Assembly: GCA_031841125.1 (NCBI GenBank)
Contig: CM063108.1
Coordinates: forward strand, 53,776,122-53,840,121
Length of the DNA stretch: 64,000 nt
From: Acanthococcus lagerstroemiae
Taxonomy: Eukaryota; Arthropoda; Insecta; Hemiptera; Eriococcidae
Direction of reading: 5' to 3'
Shown here: positions 30,801-42,204 of the stretch, one piece after another
Layout: every line of letters starts with the position of its first letter
Position numbering within the stretch: the first letter of the stretch is position 1
Made by a program: the position numbers and the translations under genes
Notes under the pieces: generated by a model
Told to the model about the DNA's origin: nothing
Databases searched by the model: none
What the model saw: only the letters and a program-made list of their open reading frames with translations

Positions 30801-31524
30801 CAAAATTCACACAAACAGTACAAGACTGGCTTAAAATTCTGTATATACGACACCAATGTTGACTGGCGGGAATGAGAGAGAACCGGTAGCCGCCAGTCGA
30901 AGACCCTGGAAGAGGGTGGCCCCAGACTGATGAAGAGCCCGGAAGAGGGCGGGCCCATCGTCAACGAACATCGATAAGCAACACTCCACCGAAGCTGTAG
31001 CAGCAGCAGAAGAGACAATGACCGTAGCGGGTGAGAAAGGTTGATGGAGAAAGAAGAAGCCCAGTGACACCTCGGCACCTGTGAGCGTCCCTTCCCGTCC
31101 CGAGGAGCGTCACTGGTAGGAGACCCTGGAACCTGATACTCGTCTCCTCTGCTCGACCCACTTTGAGGAAACGCTTGAGGCTGAAGTCTTGTGGTAACCG
31201 GCTGACCATGAAGGCGGCCCCCTCTACTTGGAGCGATCCTCCCGTCTTGTGTGTGTTGCCGAAGTGGCGGGCGGGGAAGGAAGATGAAAGCCGACAGGGA
31301 CATGCCGTGAAATTGAAGGAGACAATAGACAATCTCAGGCTGACTGAGACACTAACTGACTGGTCGACAGATGACAGACAGTATAGTTATAGTTTAGCTT
31401 AAGATTTTAAATATTTTCGTATATATATTTCGCATCCTTTAAAAATGTGAGTTCCCCTCCCGACTCCGCTGAACCTATCCGAAGGTATGTAAGGTAGTAG
31501 AAGGGAAACATCCCGATTTTTATT
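30801..31524. other. GC-richer unassigned stretch
   Basis: Overlapping frames on both strands (30,800-31,332 minus; 31,163-31,402 plus) show no motif. It ends at the A-rich tail (in minus orientation) of the RTE-like element at about 31,525. It may contain pieces of another element. Confidence 0.35.
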
Positions 31525-32448
31525 TTATTTATTTTTTTTTTTACGAATACAAGGAGCCACCGGAGAAAGTTCCAGACTGGCCACCGGGTGGGGCCATTGC
31601 CCCTCGCGAAAAAAAAACAAAAAAAAAGGTAGTTGACTTGGCCCGCCTGAGGGCATAAGCCTCTCCTATCCTTGCCCAGAGACCGCGGATCCATGCGTTC
31701 CTACCCCATGCAATGCCGTAACACTGATTGATTTCGTCTACCCACCTCTTTCGGGGGCGCCCCCTACTTCTGACCCCGTTGTAAGGTGCCCATTCCAGAA
31801 GTCTCCTTTCCCACTTATCCGTCTTATACGTATGTTCTAACTACCAACTCTCGGTCCAACCTGTTTTAAAAAGCGATGATTTGGCCTAGATACGTGGCTC
31901 TTTTTCCACTCTAGTGATTTCCTCCTCCTGGATTAGAAGTTTAACATTTCCTGGGTCGTTTGAAAGCAGTACAGTTTTTTAAAAATTTATATTCAGTCCC
32001 GCCTCCCTACTTGCTTGCTTAAATTCTGAAACTACTATTTCTTGTAGGTCATTGATATCAGTAGCAAACAGTGCAACGTTATCGGCAAATCTAAGGTTGT
32101 TCAGCCATTTTCCGTCAATTTTGATTTCCTTACTTTCTCAATTCATTTTCCAAAATACTTCCTCAATACTACTGTTGAATAAATTTTGCGAAAGTGAATC
32201 CCCTTGTTTGACGACTTTTTTGATCTCGGATATTTGCCCTACTTTATCCATCTTGATATATGCCGATGCGTTGCTATACGTTTCTTTTAGAATATTTATG
32301 AATTTCTGATTAATACCCTGCCGTTTTAGAGCTGTCCAAAGATATTTCAGGTCTACTGAATCGAAGACTCTTTCGGAATCGATGAAGAGGATATGTAAAT
32401 TTAGATTAGATTCATTAAATTTTTCGACGAGTTGGTTTAAAGTGAAAA

Positions 32449-32787
32449 TATGTGATCTGGAATCATGAAATGTGCCTCTGGTGTCAAAAAATCATTTTTC
32501 ACTTTCTTGACAACTCTTATAGAAAGAATCACGATTATTCGAATAAAACAAATCGCTGCTTCCTATCTTCATTAGTTTTTCTACAAATAGCATTTAAAAA
32601 TTACGTCAAAGTTTAAAAACATCTGTTTACATGGCGTCGTGTGAAACCGGCCTAAGGGAATGACAGAGAACAAGAATTTGAAACGCCGTTGTCATAGGAA
32701 CGCGTAAACGCACCACTCTTTACACTCGTTTATCTTGAAAACTTGTTTTCACACGAGAAGAACATTTCATGATTCCAGGTCACATAT
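32449..32787. mobile_element. MITE, about 340 bp, inside the RTE-like RT
   Basis: A perfect 16 bp inverse pair CTGGAATCATGAAATG (32,458-32,473) and its complement (32,763-32,778) extends outward with one mismatch to about 25 bp. ATAT lies at both outer edges, so a TA or ATAT target is likely. RT coding is continuous on either side once the segment is removed. Confidence 0.78.
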
Positions 32788-33050
32788 GATCTATGATGGA
32801 GCGGTTTTTGCCGAAGCCCGCTTGTTCACTGCTTTGGGCTACGTCGAGGCTATTGTACATTCCGTTTTTTAGGATTTTTGAGAATATTTTGCATATGTTT
32901 GATGTTAAGCTTATTGGTCTATAATTGTTGATATTTGCAAGGTCACCTTTTTTTTTATTTTATGAAGTAGTATAATTTCTGTTCTTTTCCAATGTTTAGA
33001 AGTTACCTCACTGATTAGAATTTTGTTAAAGATTAAACTTGAGCTAAAAT

Positions 33051-33981
33051 TTAATCGCACGTCAAAATAGATCATATGAACGATAACAGGAGCAGGCCTA
33101 ACGATAGAAAAAAATCAATATTCTGTGACAAAGTGTAATGAACTATAAAACGGAGTAATACGCGATAAAAAGGAGTAATGCACGATAAAAAATGTACAAT
33201 GATATCTAAAAGATATTAGTCACGTTGAAAAATGTGAATGAACTATTAAAAATACACATTAGCTATAATTGGTGCACGTTACAAAAATTCAAAAGTAAAC
33301 GTTAAAAAATATTGCTGTCACATCATCCTAGGTACTGTACTGAAATGCTATCTTTGAAAAACGGTGTTTTTATTGGAAAATGAGCGATTTCTTCGACTTG
33401 GCAGGCCGACCCCTCTCTCTTTTTTGACCCACGGGGACAACTTTTGCCTCATGCGGTATGCTTTCAAGTTTCAGTCTAATTTGGAGATCGAGGACATGCT
33501 TTCAGAGCAAGCACTTCTGAAAGTACGGAGTATTATTCTGCATTGAAAAACATTTTATCAATGTGTTAGAGCAAGTCATATCGAGAAATGAGGAGCTCAG
33601 ATTCAAAATTCACATTTGTCATTTCACTTCAAGGGCGCAAATAGGCAAAATACTGTACACGGAAGCAGGAATATCTTTGCTGTGCCTGAGAACGTGGAGT
33701 ATACGTATAATCCACGTTCACAGGCACAGCAAAGATATTCCTGCACCCGTGTACAGTATATTGCCTATTTGCGCCCTTGAAGTGAAATGGCAAATGTGAG
33801 TTTTGATTCTGAGCTCCTCAAATGTATTTTCATGAGAGTGACGCAGATTATCCTATCGTTTAAGCTACTCGTCAATTATCGTTCGTTCGTAATTATTTTG
33901 TTTGCAACAAGTAACAGGCAATAATTCATTTTACTATCTGTATCCTATCGTTCATTCGAATTTTGTAATCGTGCAATTAAA
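33051..33981. mobile_element. TIR element, about 0.93 kb, inside the RTE-like RT
   Basis: RT coding breaks off near 33,050 and resumes near 33,982. The ends are imperfect inverses: TTAATCGCACGTCAAAATAG...GAACGATA on the left, and the complement of TTAATTGCACGATTACAAAA...GAACGATA on the right. AACGATA-type motifs recur inside both ends. No transposase is visible. It contains the foldback repeat at 33,590-33,819. Confidence 0.6.
33590..33819. repeat. foldback (hairpin) element with arms of about 109 bp
   Basis: Left arm 33,590-33,698 and right arm 33,711-33,819 are inverse copies, differing at about seven of 109 positions by eye, around a 12-base centre that includes GTATACGTAT. AAAT flanks both sides (33,586-33,589 and 33,820-33,823), a possible 4 bp target duplication. 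If transcribed, the RNA would fold into one long near-perfect duplex. Confidence 0.88.
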
Positions 33982-35155
33982 GCTTTTCCTTAAAGTTATA
34001 GTTGGAGTTAGTTCATCAGCAAACGTTTTCAACACATAGTTACTTACCTTGTCTGGTCCCATTGCTTTACCCTTTTTCAGATGTTTTAATATATGATTCA
34101 CTGTCTCTTCGAGGATAGGTGGGACTAGGTTTCTCTCCTTTGAAACCTCTCTTGGGGTTAAGATTTGGCTTATGCTCATATCCTTTCACCCTTCGCCGGA
34201 ACCCTCATACGAGTAGAGCTTACTATAAAATTTTGTAACTATTCCCCTGCGGTTGTATACCGTAAGCCCTTCTTGGTTAGACATTTTTGGGGACCGGTTT
34301 CTGTGACGGAACAGTTCTTGTTTTACGTTTTTTACATTTTTTAAAGAATTCGACTCTATCATAATTTACACAATTTTTTGTGTGTCGTAGTCAGGAATAT
34401 TCTCTTCAACCCGCTTTCTAACGATTTTCCTTAACTCGGTTAGCTCAATTTTGTCTATAGCACTCAAGTTTTGCTTTTTGACTCATAGCGTTCCTTTTGT
34501 CAGTGAGCTCCTGCGTTTTTCTTGTCAATTTGTCGTCAGTCTTGACGCTCATGCTGTGACAGTTTGCCGATGCTGATTCCTTTCATTATTTCTTGGAATT
34601 TGTCGTAGCATTCTTGAATACTCGCGCTTTCATCCACATCAAAGACACAGAAAAATATTGGAATTTCCTCTTTTAAACTTTCAATTTTGTGCCAGGGTAT
34701 CTCCTGGTCTCGAAACTGTTTTTTCCTTTTGACCCAGTTTCTTATTTTTATTCTTCTTACAATTTCCCGCTTTAGTTCAATGGCTCTCTTTGATCGGAGG
34801 GGAAACTTAAAGATATTTCTAGGCTTACGCTTTCAATAATACTGAGATCATTTACTACAAAGTAATCGATTTCGTTGCGCGTGTTACTGTCCGGAGATTG
34901 CCATGTCCGCAATTTCTAATCTGTCAGCCTCGACAAAGTTTACCAGTTTTTCCCCATTTTCATTAGTTCTGTCGCTTGAGTTAAATTTGCCTACAGATTC
35001 GGAATAGTTGATAACTTTCCCTATTTGGGTATTAAAATCCCCCGTGATTACTTGATAGTACCCTCTCTCTGATTCCAGGGTTTCCGTAAGCAGGGAATAG
35101 AAGTCCTCTTTTTCCGTTATCTCTGCTACATTCAGAGGGAGCAGAGACTTGGATG

Positions 35156-35376
35156 CTCTCTCTTTTCTAATTTTTACTCTCAACCCGAGTCCTGGAATCC
35201 GCCCTTTCGAGCATTACCTCAGAGACGTCGGGGAGGCTGTAGAACTGTTTTAGCCCTCTTCTCTTCTTGCCGAAAAACAGGCCTAGGTCGAAATCTAGCG
35301 AGTTGCTGCCTGGGCTCGAACCCGAGACCTCCGGATTCCGAGACCAGCGCGCTATCCACTCGGCCAACCAGACTCC
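35156..35376 (-). repeat. tRNA-derived SINE with 11 bp target-site duplication
   Basis: The 221 bp insert is flanked by AGACTTGGATG at 35,145-35,155 and 35,377-35,387. On the minus strand it starts with a tRNA-like head: box A TGGCCGAGTGGATAGC (plus 35,351-35,366) and box B GGGTTCGAGCCC (plus 35,312-35,323). It continues with a body that matches 19,080-19,205, and ends A-rich. The long duplication and A-rich end indicate L1/RTE-type retroposition. Confidence 0.88.
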
Positions 35377-35387
35377 AGACTTGGATG

Positions 35388-37595
35388 ATACTAATAACCA
35401 ATTTTTTTTTTCAGTTCGATTTTTAAGACACTTATTCCATGGGTATTTTTTCAAGGGTTTTAAGAGTTGCTGAATTCGTTTATGGTAACGACATGTCCCT
35501 AATTTGGGAATTGTGGAACTCGGGAAAGGGCGGCGACTCAGAATTTTCATACAATTCAATATAGGTATCTTTTCATGGGTTTAAGGTTTACTGAATTCAT
35601 TTCTGCTTTATTTTATTTTGCTCCGCTCTGGGGGCTCTGTTTGGAGTGAAAATTTTAGGCCAGGAGACATTATTTTTGTTTATTCTCACTCCATAAATTT
35701 ATTATACCTAATCCTGTTTCTTCTGGAAGGCTTTTGAAATAGTTGACTGCTCGATACGTGGAGGGCTGTTGTCCTATTTTCGGGTTCGGTTTTGGCAAGC
35801 GTACTGACTAAGCACTATTCTTGGTCGTAATTGGATCAGTGGTTGAGGGCATAGGAAGATTGCTTCTGTTGCCTCTCATCTGCGCTTACCAGAGGCTCTT
35901 GTTTACTTTAGAACTGGACCAGATTTATTTAATACTCGTTGAGATTATGTTAAGACCTGTCAAAGTTGAGTTAGGACACGTAAATACTCTTTTATAACTA
36001 CTATATTAGGACTTATCAAGATTCACGGAGACCTGTCAAGACCGAATTAAGACTTTTCAGAACACATTAAGACTGATAAACACTCTGTGAGACTTCTAGA
36101 CACTCTATCTGCGAATTTCTTGATACATTGGTATGACTTGACCGATGAACTGAGAACTGTTAAACCTGAAATACGATATGAATATCCCAGGAGGGGTGAC
36201 CATTTTTCGGCGAATGCGCATTTTTTCTACTCGGCAAAAGCTTTTTCAAAACATGATTGCCTTCCGTCTCGGGACTTATCTTTGCGTGTGCAGAAACCTG
36301 CATCGCCGCTAAACCTGAAGACTGTCGCTTTAAAAAAAAATGAAAACCGTTATCTCGTAGCGCAGCCGAAAAGCTGCTCAACCCCGGAACCTAATTTACC
36401 GTATCACCGAAATAACCAGCTTCGAGGGCGTTGAATATTCGAGACAATTTAGCATCGAGACTCGTTCGCGGATCTGCAAATGTCACATTCCCACGTGCAT
36501 TTAGGCGCAGATGAGCTCGGAAGGGCAACCTGCCTCCAGAGGCGGGCAGGATGCAGAACCATAGAAAAATGAGTTGAACATGAGATGGCACGAAAATAAA
36601 GAGAAAAAATAACGCCGATTCGCATTAAAACGCCATGCAGTCTTTAAAACCATATCGCCGAGAAAAAGGACATTCATTTCTTTCGAGATCGAAATGCGAG
36701 AAGGAAAAAACCCGTCATTTTCTTAATACGTTATTCGGCGTAGCCTTAAACGAGCGTAAAACGGTTCACAAAGCTCGGTGCACGAAAAAAAAAAAAAAAA
36801 GTTTGTCATTTTTTAGCCAAATTTAAGCCGCGGCTTATGTCTGGTGAAACGACGCGCGGAGTCGCGCGCGCGTCATATTTTCATTTCGCATCGAAGCGCA
36901 ATAATTTCACGTCTAACTGACTGCTCCTTACTCAGTAATCGTCCTTAATACCATTTAAGGTATGGAAACGGAGGGAGGGGGGGTAAAAATTAAAATAAAA
37001 ACTATTAAACGCTGAACAACGTAGCCTCTCTGGTTGGCGATTTCATACACGCGAAAAATGTCTTCCTTTCCGGTTGTTGCATTTTATTCCTTTTACGATT
37101 TTTTAATATGCTAAATTAACCGAATTCGCGTTTAATAACGTCGAAAGTCTTTTTCGGTCTCGATTAAAGGTCCTTTTAATTTTCTTGGAATCTGCGTTTT
37201 CTCCTTCGTTGAATGCAAACCAGACGGGCGGCGACGGCCGGACGGGGTACGGCGCGAGCTTCTCTGTTATATGCTTCTGAAGCTTAGTCTGGCGATGGAC
37301 CGATGGACTTTATGAAGTTTCCCATCCAAACTGACTCAAGCGAGGGAACGGTTTAGTATCACGATATTTAGCGACCAAATTTGTGGCTCGAGTAACCGAG
37401 ATTTCGGGCCGGAGCTGTAGGCCGTACCAGTCACAATTTCTTCCGGTCCATTTTGTTCCTTTTTCTCAAATTCTCGTACAAACGTTAAAAAAAAAAAATT
37501 CTGAAATTAAGTTTAGAAATAAACCAAGAACCCTCACTCCACTTCCGTATCGCTTCTCAATTCGTCTTCATCGCCAATACGGGATCACCTGATGA
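35388..37595. other. no recognisable gene; possibly unique host DNA
   Basis: From about 35,930 to 36,090 the phrase TTAAGACCTGTCAA and variants (AAGACTTTTCAGA, GGAGACCTGTCAAGA) recur loosely. The part from 36,150 to 37,590 has mixed base composition with CG-rich patches, such as a run of CGCGCG near 36,866. No motif-bearing frame was found. Confidence 0.4.
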
Positions 37596-38578
37596 GTGGT
37601 ATACTGCAGACTTTACAATCACCGAGCTTTGTAGCGCAATAAAGCGATCTCGCCCAACGTGTCCTGGTATCGACCTATTCCACATTTCCCTCCAGAGCAC
37701 TCTTTTCCTCGCATACTGAAACACCTTTTTTCCCTATATAACCACCTGTGGTCCGCTAATATTCTCCCACCTTCTGGAAACATGCTTTATCCTCCCGCTC
37801 TTGAAACCGCATAAATCCCCAAACCTCATTGATAATTACCGCCCCCATCTCCTTAAACTTTGTCTTCTGTAAAACCATTGAGCGAATGGTCAATATCAGA
37901 CTACAAAAACTTCTACTTGAAGGCAAATTCATCCCTATTGAGCAAGCCGGATTCCAGCTACGTCGTTCAATAGAGGAACAACTACTATACTTTTCCAATG
38001 CCATTCACGAATCTTTTGCTTGTGACAAGCATATCTTAGCGGTCTTCTTTGATCTGAGAAAGGCATTTGACACCATCTACAGACATACATACCATCGTAC
38101 TTCAACTCCGCGAATGGAATATCAACAACCGAATGTTCCAATTTATTGATCAATTTTTTCAGAACCGAACCTTTGCTGCGTATGTTGATAGCCACTTCTC
38201 TACCAACCACACACTCTTGAATGGAGTACCCCAGGAGTCGGATATTAGCCCTTCTCTTCAATGTAGCCTTTTCCGGTATCCTGAATGTGACCCAGTATCC
38301 AGTCAAAACTGCCGCTAATGATCTTGTAATCTTTTTACATTGCCAAACACCGTCACTTGGTCAGACTATCTTACAAAACACCGCCAATCAGCTGCAATCC
38401 TGAACTGCAGATAAAGGACTTGACTTCTCCACGACTAAAACAGTGGTTATGCACTTTTGCCGGCACCGTAAGTGCAATCATTCCATCACCATACAACTGG
38501 AGACTACAATTTTACAAACTCAATCATCAGTTTGTTACCTCGGCTTGCTTTCCGACCCAACCATGTCGTGTAAAATCA
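37596..38578 (+). pseudogene. Jockey-type reverse transcriptase with frameshifts
   Basis: Coding sense hops between frames: 'ITELCSAIKRSRPTCPGID', then 'FCKTIERMVNIRLQKLL', 'IEQAGFQLRRSIEEQLLY' and 'AVFFDLRKAFDTI' with the first catalytic Asp. Next come 'LLNGVPQESDISPSL', 'IFLHCQTPSLGQ' and 'GLDFSTTKTVVMHFC'. At least three frame changes occur, and the catalytic YADD position reads 'AAND', so it is inactive. Endonuclease and 3' tail are not seen. It differs from the RT at 2,675-3,769 and belongs to another family. Confidence 0.85.
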
Positions 38579-38845
38579 CGATCGGAGTTAGGGTGGGTCA
38601 GACGGACTTGATTCACTTGTCTAGGGACACCACGGGGGAGGGTCGCGCCTTCCAGAACCTGTGGCCAGTGTAGTAGCACTGGGGGCTGCGGCCTGGTCAG
38701 GGAGCACTGTGTCACGGAGGTGGAGAGCATCCGGTTGACGGCTTGAGCCACATGCTAGCCTCCACTGCACGTCACAGCCAGCGTTGATGCGTCAATGCTG
38801 GGGGTGGTCTACTGTCATGCACTGATGGCGCTAAGGGCGAGGGTC
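38579..38845. other. spacer between two RT fragments
   Basis: GC-richer sequence with no motif. It could be the continuation of the preceding Jockey-type element or the 5' part of the RTE-like fragment that follows. Confidence 0.35.
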
Positions 38846-39390
38846 AGAGCATATAAATATTTAAGCCAGATAGTCTCGTTCGAACAAGAATCATTCAAAG
38901 AATTGAGAGCAAGAATCGCAAGTGCATAGAGGACTCTTCGAGCACTAAAACACGTTTTAAAAAGTAAAATCCATCTGAAAGCGAAAATGAAAGTCTTATA
39001 GAAGCGTGTATAACTCCGGTGCTCTGCTATGACTGCCGAACGGGTCATTAATTAAGAAACAAGTGTTGCAACTGAAGAGAACTCAATACGCCATGCTAAG
39101 GAGCATTCTGAACAGCAGGCGGAGGGACGGGGTCAGCTTGAAGGAAATAAAAAATAAAATTAACATTCCTAGTATAAGTCATACGAACAAAAACTTCAAT
39201 TATGCGGGATATAATATGGCAAGAGGGGACCCAAATAAATGGAACCAAGTAGCAACAGCCTTGATCCCACTCGATAAAAAGAGCAAAAGAGAAATGGGTT
39301 GACGAAATTGTGCGATATGTGGGCCTTCATTGGTCTAGTAATGCCCAGGATAGAATCAAGATGCTGGTAATGGAAGACCTGACATAGAAA
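38846..39390 (+). pseudogene. RTE-like RT C-terminal fragment
   Basis: The plus strand reads 'YKYLSQIVSFEQESFKELR', 'ALKHVLKSKIHLKAKMKV', 'LQLKRTQYAMLRSILNSR' and 'FNYAGYNMARGDPNKWN', with two stops in between, ending near 'SNAQDRIKMLVMEDLT'. This is the conserved tail of RTE-type ORF2. The catalytic RT domain is missing. Confidence 0.75.
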
Positions 39391-39402
39391 GTAGTCTAAG
39401 TG

Positions 39403-42204
39403 CTACAAAAATGGAAATCAGGTACAATATAAAGGTAGTGACACGACGCTAAAATCGTGTCCGCAGTTATGTAATAGTACGCGGCTACGCCACCATGTAG
39501 CGCCACTGCAAAAAACTCTAGCCTTATAATCGTTGATATGGAAAAAGCTGCATAGCACTCCTGTGAATTCCTCATTTTACCTCATTTTACGTCGAATTTT
39601 TTAATTTGATTGCGATTTCAAGCGAATTCCTTTGAAATCCCGTGTTTTGTTACATTTTACAAGTCCGGCTATGCCTCGAACGAAGAAAAGGTGAGGAAAA
39701 TGAATAAGGCAGAAGTCGATCCATAGACGGAACTGATGTTCTTTCTTAACAGGCCCGTAACTAGAGAAGGACTGTAGGAGGCTTAGCCCCCCCCCTTCCA
39801 AATCAATTTGCGAGCCTCAAACTTTTTTAAGGCGTTTGATAAATTCTTAAAACGTTCGAAAACATCTTTTCGCTTTTCTAAAATTTCTGTTTTTATATGA
39901 ATGCATAAATAAAATAATTTGAAATTCCTTTTTCATTTTTGAAGATTTATGTTGAATGTTCAATGTTTTATTGATCACGCGAGAATAAAAAGAAAATAAA
40001 ACGTATAGCTTCGGATCTACATACTCAATTTATTATCATAATTAGGTACGTCTTCACATTTTTGTTACAAATAAAATTAAAAATTCAAACAGAATAATTG
40101 TACTTTCCCTTCTTTTTGATCGATAAAAGCTCTCAGAATGTCGCGAGCATCAATTTTTTCGATTGTTCATGTTCAAAAGCAAGAAAAGCTGACTTCCGAA
40201 TGCTTTTAGTAGTCAATGACATTCGAGACGGTATGACTTACGATTTATTATTCAGTTATTTTACATACTATAGTCAAAAAATACGAGTCCTCCTTAAGAT
40301 ATACTCATGGTTACGGGGCCTATTTCTTAAATACTTATCTTACGTCTTTAGGTATCTCTGTTTACTCCGCCGACGAATCCAAATAATTTTTTTGAATGGA
40401 AGAAGGCAATTCCTAAGAGGGACTTGGAATTCAGTCATCTGATGTGTATGCGTCAAGATAAGCGTGAGGGAAACCGGTCCATGAAGAAGAAAACGAGAGT
40501 GAAGAAGAAAGAATCAAAATTATATATTTCGTGAACAGCGTTGCCAACTTTTGGAACAGCGTTGCCAACTTTTGATAATAGGGTTGCCATATTTTTTTTT
40601 CAACAAAAAAAAAATTATAAAATACTGTATTTTAACCCTTATTACCGTACATCATAATTCGAATTTTTCGCAGAAGTGCAAAAAAATGTTTCACAATTAA
40701 CTTCTTTTTTTTTGGCAAGTTGCAAGGTGCACCCGGGTTTCCACCCAGTAACTATCACATTACACTATCCCACTAACATTTTAACATTTCAAAAAGATGT
40801 TCATCATAATCATGAACTCCCTCGGCAGGGCTCCCCTCGCCGTCACCGCCTTCCTGCGTCGCCACACGTACAAAGATGAGGAGGTGATAAGGGATGAAGG
40901 AAGGAAGCGCGTCCGTCTGTGGTGCACTCGAATTTCAGGTTAATACTGTGTGAGCTTTGCCTTGGTTAATAGGGTGGCCCACGGTGGCCCTGGCAAGGCA
41001 GTGCGAATCCGAAGCAGACAGGTAAAATGGGGGCTCAGGTCAGTCTCAATGCGTCCCTCTGGTCACTGATGCGATACTCGAAAGATTTGTTTATTTGTTT
41101 GTTTGTTTGTTTGTTTTTTGTTTTTTTTTCAATAAAAACATTTTGGTTGAAAAATCGGCAAATGTTCAGGTTTTACAAATTTTGTCGGCGAATTTGCAAT
41201 TTTCAAAAAATATATGTCAGAGAAGTTTTCTCCCCCCTCCCCACTGAAAATCAAGTTTCGTCTCTTACCAAGGAAATGAAGTTTTTTACGTTCTATTTTT
41301 ATTTTGGATTTTGCTTACGACAACTGGAGTATTGTGCATTTCGTACTTTCCTAGACGTAACAGACCCTCCTCGAGTAACGATGTTACTGGTTGTCTGTTA
41401 CAGGGTGTTTAGCAAATTTGAAAATCAAAAATACTGGACTTTTATTGGACTGTTCTCAGGCTTTTTATGTTTTACCACGACTACAAAAAGAAGGGACCAC
41501 GCAGAGTATGCTTGAGTATTTTGGAAATACTATAAAAAAGACGTCCAAAAAAGTTAGGTTGGGATTTCTGGTTCCAAGAAATACGAGTAATAATGCATGA
41601 TTCCCAATTTTTCAATTTTTATTGGATCTGTATTAAAATTTATTAAAATTATTAAACTTTTATTGGACTTCATGGACCATTTTTCAAATATTGGAATTTT
41701 ATTGGACTTATTGGCCCCGTAGACACCCTGTTGTATTATGCATTAATTGTTACGTAAGCTTACTTTCAATAAAATAAACTTCGGATTTTTTTCTTTCTAA
41801 TTTTTGCGAAACTTTACAGTGATATAAGAAGACCTCTTTTCAAACCATTGTTTGACAACTACTGAAATACATCCTCACACTACGAAATTATTTTTGACGG
41901 AATCGATAAAGTTGCTGGTATTATAGGTGCAAAATTCAGTACTATACGTGCATTCCTAACTTTTTTACATTTTTCTTTCAAGAATGAGTTTTTTCTATAA
42001 GATTATATGTAAAACGCGATGTAAATCAGTTGAAAACAGAGTTTTTACAGACGGCGCTATCTTGTGGCGCGTTCCCGAAGTATTACAAAACCTCGGACAG
42101 CCGTCAGTACGGGCGAGATAGGCTCGTGTCACTACCTTTATATTGTACCCTGTGATGGAAACCAATGTTTCGATTGAAACCAGCACTCCGAACTAATGCT
42201 GATG
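39403..42204. repeat. segment bounded by a 19 bp direct repeat and by inverted repeat arms
   Basis: CATAGAAAGTAGTCTAAGT occurs at about 39,384-39,402 and again at about 42,206-42,224. Just inside lie diverged inverted copies (39,420-39,530 plus; about 42,035-42,165 minus) sharing GTACAATATAAAGGTAGTG and TAGCGCC. This could be one long TIR insertion with a target duplication, or two copies of a small repeat in opposite orientation. No transposase is visible between them, and the interior has only short frames without motifs. Confidence 0.4.
41401..41730. mobile_element. MITE with CAGGGTGT ends, 330 bp
   Basis: The left end CAGGGTGTTTA and the inverse of the right end CAGGGTGTCTA match at 10 of 11 positions. 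The interior repeats TTTATTGGACT several times. Target duplication is unclear. Termini of the same kind occur near 20,370 and 28,720. Confidence 0.65.

Larger units (their letters stand above)
31525..35150 (-). pseudogene. decayed RTE-like non-LTR retrotransposon (endonuclease, RT, C-terminus)
   Basis: Read on the minus strand, the order is endonuclease ('VITGDFNTQIGKV' near 35,050), linker, RT ('HLKKGKAMGPDKVSNYVLK' near 34,080; 'NNYRPISLTS' near 32,930; 'EQAGFGKNRSIIDH' near 32,810; 'VFDSVDLKYLW' near 32,360; 'QGDSLSQNLFN' near 32,190; 'LRFADNVALF' near 32,080) and C-terminus ('EWAPYNGVRSRGRPRKRWV' near 31,770). These match the RTE clade. The catalytic pair reads ADN instead of ADD, and there are several stops. 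Its 3' end is an A-rich tail near 31,525. It is interrupted by a MITE (32,449-32,787) and a TIR element (33,051-33,981), and a SINE sits at its left end in element orientation. It is clearly dead. Confidence 0.85.

Noticed and set aside
30800..31332. Minus-strand frames of 123-167 codons
   Set aside because: Three overlapping frames on the same stretch, with no motif in any of them.
35315..35376. Possible functional tRNA gene on the minus strand
   Set aside because: Promoter boxes are good, but it is the head of a 221 bp insert with a target duplication and an A-rich end, so it is a SINE.
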